Below, piece after piece: positions 57,570 to 64,000 of a DNA stretch of 64,000 bases. The translations under genes were made by a program, and so were the position numbers. The number at the start of each line of letters is the position of its first letter. Position 1 is the stretch's first letter. This DNA comes from Udeniomyces pyricola. Taxonomy: Eukaryota > Basidiomycota > Tremellomycetes > Cystofilobasidiales > Mrakiaceae. The stretch covers positions 779,142 to 843,141 of the forward strand of contig BCIK01000005.1 in the NCBI GenBank assembly GCA_039545295.1, written 5' to 3'. Below the pieces are notes generated by a model. That model had not been told where the DNA came from. It was given only the letters and a program-made list of their open reading frames with translations, and searched no databases.

Positions 57570-60500
57570 TTATCGCTTCTCATCAACGTTGGTCAAGCCG
57601 AGACCGTGATGCTCGTCGCCCGCCTTTTCACCCGCCCTCGCCGTCTCCTCGTCGTCGCTCATCAGGTTCTCTCCCTCTGCGTCGGTCAACTCAAGAATCT
57701 TCTTGCTCAGACCAGCAATCTCGTCCGCACCCCCCTCGCCTTCCCCTTCGCTGTAGTAAGATCCGTCCGAACCGGTTCGTCGGTGAACTCCCGGCTGAGA
57801 CGATGACGAATGAGGAGATTCTGGTCGATTGGACGATGAAGGCGCGGCTTTGGCAAGGTTTCGAATGAGCGGAATGAGGAGCGCCGACGATTTTATTTGA
57901 TTCGTAAGGACCGAGTCTACAAAACATAAGCAAAAAACCCAAGATCAAGCGTCAGACACGTCCAAGGCAGCAACAATTGGGAGATGCGATGAACAAATTT
58001 TACCTTCAGACTCGAGCAGCTGCACAAGCGTCCAAACGGCAATGTGCTGGAACGTCTGGTCTGGAGAACCAAGGAAACGGACGAGGTACGTGTGCAGACC
58101 GCCCTCTGGCTTGTTCCAAACGGAATTGAAGGCTTGGTAGTCGTCGGCTGCCTTGGAAGACAGGTTCCCGATAGCGGCGGCACTGTTGCCCTGGACTTCA
58201 ACAGAAGGCGAGTTGGTGAGCGGAATGAGGACCTCGCAGATGCCCGCATCAAGCAGCTGAGGCTTCAGATCGTCTGTAGATAAACGGCCGTAGTGTGTGA
58301 ACAAGATGAGGAAGGGGGAGGAGGGGGGGGGGGGGGGGGCATTCAATTCCTGTCTTGAACAAGGTACGCTTTCTGACTTATGGATGATACTCACCACTCA
58401 AGGCCAACACCGCAACACAGGCTGTCATCTCGCTCTGGACGTTCAACGGGACCGACAAGACGAGTTCCTTGATTTTCTCGACAGCTCCAGCCTCGACGAT
58501 GGCACCCTTGTTCTTCTCACTGCTAGCCGCAAGGTTTCGGAGTGTCGATATGGCGTGACACTGAACCTCTTCGTTCTCGTCAAACGAGAGCAGGTCGATA
58601 AGAGGCTGCAGGAAGCCGGACTCGATGATGGGAGACTCGTTGGAGGGGTGAATCGAAACGTTTCGGACGCAAGCCGCCGCAGATAGGATGAGAGGTAGGT
58701 AAGAGGAGTGCAGAAGCCGAAGAAGAGGAGGAAGGCCCTCGGAGCGGACGATCTCGAGTTGGTATTTCTCTGTGGACAAAATGACGCGGCGGTGATGCAT
58801 CAGCATCAGCTGCGTCGGGTCATCAGCTGGAGCTTAGAAAGTATCGCGCAAACGCACCATCACTGGCGAGGTTTCGGAGAGCAAGAGCAGCTTGGCATTG
58901 GACCTTGAGACTTTGACTGTCCATGAGAACAACAAGGCATTGGACAAGTTTGGGTTCGGACTGAGCCAATTTTTTACGGTTGTTGGCTGGATGACGAGAG
59001 AATAACACACAAGTATGAAGCAGAGAAAACCAGGCCAAGGGCGTGCAAAGGTAAGGATCGGGCAATCAGCACGGTACTCGATTCGATGACAGGGTTACAT
59101 GCCACAAAAGCCGCGACGCAAATCGGCACGTACCGTCAACAGCAATGTTGCTCAACGCTGTGGTGCAATAGTACTGAACGTCGGTATCTTCCGAGTTGAG
59201 GAGGCTGACAAGCACCGGGATGGCTCCAGCTGCGACAAGCTGCTGTCGGTTTTCGTCTGTTGTGAGGCAACAGTTTCAGCGAATGAAAGTGAGCGATCCA
59301 TCGTCGAAAGGCTACACTGAATGACGGTTCACCGTGACTCACCCGAGTGTGTCATGTTCAAGAGAGCACCAGTTGCGTTTCGTTGAACCCGCATATCCTT
59401 GGATCTCGCCAGACGAGTCAGCGGCACAAGGGCTCCCGATTTGGCAATCTTGTTCTTGTTGTCGTCTACAAGAAAGCAAACAGATCCAGAAAGAAAGCGT
59501 TAGCTCCAGGCTCACTCTCGCTGATGACTATCTAGAAACAACAGCGAAGCAGTCAAAACCAAAAAAGCGACCACAATCAAGACACACCATGGGTCGCCAG
59601 GTTTGTGACGCAGCCGACGGCGTTACATTGGACCTCGACGTTGGGCGAAAGCATCTGACGTATCAGGGGATCCAGCCCTCCCAGTTTGACGATAAGGACC
59701 TTGTTCTCGGCTGAATGCATGCGAAACACGTGTCAAAGGTTCCATAGACCAGAGAAGGGCAGTCAGTTGCCGTCTATATGTCCCTAGCTTAAGTGATTGC
59801 AAGATGGGGCGAGGGTGCCAACCATCTGGTTCGTTCGCTTCGAGTGGGCACACTCACGGTTAACGGCAAGGTTTCCGAGAGCAGCACTGGCAGCCCTCTG
59901 GACCTCATTGTCATGGCTACCGAGAAGGAAAAGAACCGGATCGAGCGTGTCCCTGCCGACCTCGCGGACTTCCTTCTCGGTGATCTCAGCGAAGGCAAGC
60001 GCGGCCGATCGCTGGAGATCGACGTTATCCGAGAAGGAAAGCGTGGTGAGCGCAGCGAGGGGCGAACCCGTGAAGAAGTTGGTCGTTGTCCGGTCTGTTG
60101 GGAATTGAGTTAGATGATAAGAGTGACGGTCAGGCGATGCGCAAGGTGAGTGGACTGAAGAGGGGCACGGGAGAAGGGGAAGAGTGCAGCCGGGGGGGGG
60201 GGCAAGGGTGGCTAAGCTCGAACGGAACGATGGATGACAACATCGGACTCACTCTCTAGGTATTGGAGCAGGTCAGCAACGGCTTCCCTCTCGTTTTCAA
60301 GGAGCATGGGCTCGGATGAGCTTGTTCGCCCAGAGCCGCCTGATGTGGAACGGAGCAGAAGAGGGGTAGAAGGAGGGGGAGGCGCAGGAGAAAGCCGGAG
60401 AGAGACGCGATGGGACGGGAAGGTGAGCGAGACCAGGGACCGAGTGAAGCGCAAGACACGCAAAGGGTTGCGCAAGGATTCCGATCGAGGATGGACAATG

Positions 60501-60678
60501 GCAAGGAGAGATGATGGTCGATACCGATGGACGCGAAGAAGGGACGCAGGATCGGCCAAGGGTAGAGAAGAGCAGTAAGGCGATGAGTCACGGCAGCAGA
60601 CAGGAAGAGGCCAAGGCGAGCGGGATAGCGCGCAAGCAAGAAGGAATCCTTACCGCAGCCACAGCAGACTTGACCCAT
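57570..60678 (-). CDS. VAC8: vacuolar armadillo-repeat protein Vac8
   Basis: Ten exons: 60678-60654, 60339-60253, 60094-59858, 59710-59588, 59465-59343, 59256-59134, 58986-58858, 58769-58395, 58273-58004 and 57916-57570; 612 residues. Vac8 tethers the vacuole to the nucleus and serves vacuole inheritance, fusion and selective autophagy. The N-terminus MGQVCCGC has the myristoylated Gly2 and palmitoylated Cys5, Cys6 and Cys8. [23 protein letters not shown] and [19 protein letters not shown] follow, then armadillo repeats with the recurring [23 protein letters not shown] and ALRNLA helices. All nine introns are phase 1. Exons 4, 5 and 6 are each exactly 123 bases, or 41 codons, and exon 7 is 129, so one exon equals one repeat. 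The tail is acidic and Ser-rich. The C-run at 58322-58339 (read on the coding strand) lies in an intron. Confidence 0.97.
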
Positions 60679-61185
60679 GAGGTGAGAGTGCGAGTACGCG
60701 AGTAAGGAGGTGTGAGGGAGTAGGAGGAGACGCGAGGAGGGCGACGAGGTGAGGAGAGGCGAAGGGGCTGTGGGCGAGGCAGAGAGAGGGGCGACTGGCA
60801 GGAGGAGACTAGTAGAAGTGTTGGTGGTTTCTGGCTGGTCAACGAGTTAACGAGAGAGAACGACGAAGGCGCGAAGGCACTGGAAAGCAGCATCTGAGAT
60901 CTGAGCATCACCTGGTCGTGCATTTGACTATTTGCTATATGTAACAGCATCATCATCTTCCTTCGACACATATGGCCATCACAACTATAATATATATATA
61001 AAATATAAGACTTCTTTTCTCTTCCACATCTTCATCTTTTTTGACATCCCAAACAAACAAACTGCACCCACCTCCTCTCACTCATTGCATATCAGCCTCA
61101 TCGTCATCCACCTTACCACACTTGATAGTTTCTGTCTGTCCTGTATATATACGTAGTATTCATGATCATCATGAACCATTACCAT
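60679..61185. promoter_or_regulatory. VAC8 promoter and 3' flank of the zinc-binding protein gene
   Basis: No gene. The plus strand is GA-rich from 60680 to 60900 (CT-rich leader of VAC8 on its coding strand). Positions 60980-61040 are AT-rich with a TATATATATAAAATATA stretch, most likely a shared terminator/3' zone of the next gene. Confidence 0.5.
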
Positions 61186-61976
61186 TTAATCGGTCACCCG
61201 ACGAACCCAGAATTCGCCCTTGGCAAAGCTTCCCTCCACAGGAACCCACGGCGGTCCCTGCACAATCTCATACTTGGTTCTTTGTTGCTCTTGTCCTGTC
61301 TCTCGAGTCCTGTTCTCTGACCCCTCCTCGGTGTCTCCCGTCGCCTTGAGCGATGGTGGGCCAAAGGCCACCAACCTCCTTGCCGCCTGGCGCACCATCT
61401 CTCTTTCCCTCGCCCTTACCTCTCCTGCTTTCTGCCGGTCTCTATCCGTAAGTTCGGCCGCGTCCGGGACGGCAGCTCGATGAGATGCGAAGACGTCGGC
61501 CTCGATGGTTTCGGTCGACACGGGTCCTGTTGTTGCAGGCTTGCCACCAGATGAAGGAGAGCAAGGCGAGGGATTCAGCCGGCTTAGGAAGGCTTGGGAG
61601 ATCGTGTAATGTATGGCTGCAGTCGGCTTAGATGCTCGACAAGAAGAAGAACAGTACGCCTGGGGAGTTGATGTGGCCGCTCGAGATGCGGTGGTTCGGG
61701 GAGCTGTAATTCATGATTGCACGAAAGCCATCGTCGGACAGGACCGAGCCAGTACGTCATGCGCAAGCCATGCAGTGATTAGCAAGAGTAGAGGTGACCG
61801 CAGATACCATCAGTTATGCAGCTCAAAGATGAGGACAGTACGCCAGGTCATAGACGTTAGGAAAGACACGCACTAATGATGCGGGCGCATGTCCGGCAAA
61901 AGGTGGTGGTTTCCTGCGAGGAGGGCGGAGGAGCATGGGCGTTCTTGGAAGGACGGGATCGCGACGAGCCGGTCAT
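61186..61976 (-). CDS. small conserved fungal zinc-binding protein (CxxC...CxxxC), function unknown
   Basis: Two exons, 61976-61874 and 61703-61186, give 206 residues. The N-terminal half has a zinc-binding pattern: C27-R-T-C30 in FCRTCARII and C52-x3-C56 in AYCSSSCRASKP, with the RCxxCGRxITPR...YCSxxCR spacing that I know from short uncharacterised fungal proteins. The C-terminal half is a charged helix (DRDRQKAGEVRAREREMVRQAARRLVAFG) followed by a basic, Glu-rich linker and the closing YEIVQGPPWVPVEGSFAKGEFWVRRV. That last block is compact and likely conserved. The intron (GTGCGT donor at 61873, CAG acceptor ending 61704) falls right after the first Cys pair and keeps phase 1. No enzymatic motif is visible. 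The start is the only ATG before the first Cys pair in this frame. Confidence 0.75.
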
Positions 61977-62540
61977 CTTGTTACGACAGAGGTGAACGGT
62001 TGGAGAGGAGTGAAGGAGTAGAGTAAGCAGTCTGCGATGCATGCAGAGTGACTCGTTACAAGGACGAAGACGAAGGGTCTTGAGCAACAGATCAGAATCG
62101 TCGATGGTCGGGAACGAATCAGTCCGGTCGCAGCGTTCTTGACGTCATGCAGCAAAGATTGAGATGATCGCAGTGATGAACAAGATATTGTGTCGAGCGT
62201 ATAGTGCAACAAAGTATCTCGAGTACACAAGTGAGGAGTGTGCTTGATGAGAGCCGAGCGTCCAGAGTCACGCTAGGACACTTCTCTCATGAGGGTTGAT
62301 AAATATGTCGGGGCAACATAAGTACTGCAGTATAAACCAGATCGAACGTCGATCCAAACACTTGATCGATAAACATCCGTCGGAGGGGGCAGACCCTCGG
62401 CCGAGTCCGCTCACCCGCCTTTCTCTCGACCAGCTCATCCCAACACACTTCATTTCCTTCTGTCTCTTCATCCTCCAACCAAGACCTAGCTTCATCCATC
62501 TTTCCTTCACTCTTCATCTTCCATCTACATTCATAGCACC
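61977..62540. promoter_or_regulatory. divergent promoter between the zinc-binding protein gene and URC4
   Basis: 564 bases between divergent starts. Close to URC4 (62400-62540) the plus strand is rich in C and T with CATC repeats, a probable leader. No other gene is supported. Confidence 0.5.
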
Positions 62541-64000
62541 ATGTCCTCCGGTCCAGCCTACCTTCGCACCCTCCCCGCCGTCCGCGAGCGATGCTCCAAG
62601 ATCTACGCCCTCGCACAAGCCGGCAAGCTCGCCTACTTTGACCTTCACGAGGATAAGCTCGACGAAGTCGTCAACTATTGCGGCAACATCATCACTGTTC
62701 GTCCCATGTGCTCTTTTAAAACCCTCAAACCGATACACATTTACTAACGCTACGTGTTTGCGCTTATTGCAATCCAACAGCGGGACTTTGGCACCAAGTA
62801 CTCGTCTGTCCGTATCTCCATCTCAAAAGCATCGATCATCATGGCCAATCAGCCTAATATCATTGTCGTTCTCCCTCTAACGCGCATCATTCAACCCGAT
62901 ATTTTACACTCAGATTCCGCCCCACTCTCGCTGGCGCCACTTTGCGACGCCCAATGACCCTGCCCTGCTGAACCCCTTGCTCGCCGCTTGGGAGGCTTCC
63001 TCAGTCCCGCCGCTGGAGATTGCCAAACGCCTGATTGACCTCTTCGTCGTCTCAGTTCTCCTTGACGCGGGTGCGGGGGACAAGTGGAAATTTTCCGCCA
63101 AGTCAGGAGAGAGCGTCGGTCGAAGCGAAGGATTGGCAGTTGGCTCACTCGAGTTCTTTGAGCAGGGCGGATTCAGTGATGTCGAGGGCAAGACCCACGA
63201 GGTCAACGGTACGTCTTATGCTCATACTATACCCTTCTTGTCAGAATAACATGTGGGTCCAATCAAGAACAGCCATTGAACGAGCTACTCTCTGAACTGT
63301 CCGTACAGCTGCCGGTCTCAAGGCACTGTCTGTCGAAAAGATCAGCGCAGCTCTTCAGGTGTCCGATGCCAACCCGATGAGCGGCCTCGGAGGCCGAGCT
63401 CAGCTGCTTCTCAACCTCGCCAAAGCCCTCGAGGCATCTCCCGAAATTTTCGGCCAAGGGAAGGAAGCTCGACCTGGAAACATGCTTGGTCAGTACGGAT
63501 ATTCCCGAGCTTGTACTCCTCCCACTTCCCCTCGTTGGTTGCTAAGATGTAGCTGCGGACTGACCCGTTTCTGGACTCCGCCTTCCTTTTTCGCGTAGAC
63601 TATCTGTCATCTTCTCCCTCGTTCAACAACTCCATTCACATCTCTGATCTCTGGGCCATCGTCATGGTGAGCTGTTGTTCCGACAATCCATCGTAAGATG
63701 GCAACATCTAACTGAACGCTTCCATGTTGCCGCGTTTCTTCCAGGACGGCTTCGGTCCAGTTTGGCCTGCGGCTCGAACCAAACTCGATGGGGTTTCCCT
63801 CGGCGACGCTTGGCCATGCGAGGCTCTTGGAGCTAGCTATGGCGCCGACAGAACCGAGGAAAACAGCATGTATGTCGATATGACCACTGATTCCTGGTGT
63901 GCACAACATTGAACTGACAACCTTTACCACGGCTCAACTTGCGATGATACAGTGTTCCTTACCACAAGCTCTCTCAGTGGCTGACGTACAGTCTTCTTGA
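62541..64000 (+). CDS. URC4: uracil catabolism protein 4 (URC4, DUF1688), partial at the right edge
   Basis: Seven exons are visible: 62541-62696, 62781-62807, 62914-63208, 63309-63488, 63599-63666, 63745-63869 and 63953 onwards; about 299 residues before the edge. Matching DUF1688 segments: an N-terminus LRTLPAVRERCSKIYALA, then YFDLHEDKLDEVVNY, RDFGTKYSSIPPHSRWRHF, EIAKRLIDLFVVSVLLDAGAGDKWKF, GRSEGLAVGSLEFFEQG, NPMSGLGGRAQLLLNLAKAL, RPGNMLDYL, SIHISDLWAIVMDGFGPVWPAAR and VPYHKLSQWLTYSLLE. Urc4 is required for uracil degradation in the fungal URC pathway, although its chemistry is unresolved. The second exon is only 27 bases and ends at a GTCCGT donor (62808), while the others use GTTCGT, GTACGT, GTCAGT, GTGAGC and GTATGT. 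About 120 residues of a full-length protein are missing beyond the window. Confidence 0.93.

Noticed and set aside
1..64000. Transposons, CRISPR arrays, biosynthetic cluster or viral insertion
   Set aside because: No transposase, integrase, reverse transcriptase, long terminal or inverted repeat, direct-repeat array, or polyketide/peptide synthase domain was found on either strand.

Overview
The window is nuclear DNA of an intron-rich fungus, most likely a basidiomycete yeast of the Tremellomycetes kind. Evidence for this is about 20 protein genes broken by roughly 135 short spliceosomal introns, a fungal gene set (VAC8, SSH4, MET6, RPS29, URC4, a SPO14-type phospholipase D, a GT24 glucosyltransferase), GC-rich exons and T-rich introns. 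I see no prokaryotic operons, CRISPR arrays, transposons, viral genes or tRNA genes. Most apparent long reading frames are shadows. Real genes were rebuilt by joining exons at GT(GC)...AG sites that keep the reading phase.

Layout. 1-6255: an unknown Ser/Pro-rich gene (partial), the proteasome chaperone ADD66/PSMG2 and, divergently, tRNA dihydrouridine synthase DUS2. 6964-19726 (all minus): TRM1 tRNA methyltransferase, a 32-exon phospholipase D, and a small mitochondrial alpha/beta-hydrolase-like protein. 20004-25380 (plus): an RWD-domain protein and the Rsp5 adaptor SSH4. 26375-36391 (minus): a SWIM zinc-finger gene with an in-frame TAG, a CoA-binding protein, a membrane-anchored epoxide hydrolase, a four-pass membrane protein, and methionine synthase MET6. 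37945-46157 (plus): UDP-glucose:glycoprotein glucosyltransferase in 26 exons. 46158-47163: an assembly gap flanked by long poly(A) tracts, with an orphan coding exon. 47164-61976 (minus): RPS29, an Rrn5-like polymerase I factor, a large unknown protein with Cys clusters, VAC8, and a small zinc-binding protein. 62541-64000 (plus): URC4/DUF1688, running off the right edge.

The genes are housekeeping and not a single pathway cluster. Several touch translation and protein quality control: DUS2, TRM1, RPS29, an Rrn5-like factor, ADD66, UGGT and SSH4. The most notable observations concern gene architecture and expression. They are an exon-per-ARM-repeat VAC8, microexons splitting a catalytic motif in phospholipase D, a start codon split by an intron in RPS29, frequent splice donors with C at +3 (GTCAGT, GTCCGT), exclusive CGA arginine codons in a large MET6 exon, alternative mitochondrial-type N-termini on two tRNA-modifying enzymes, and a possible stop-interrupted SWIM gene.
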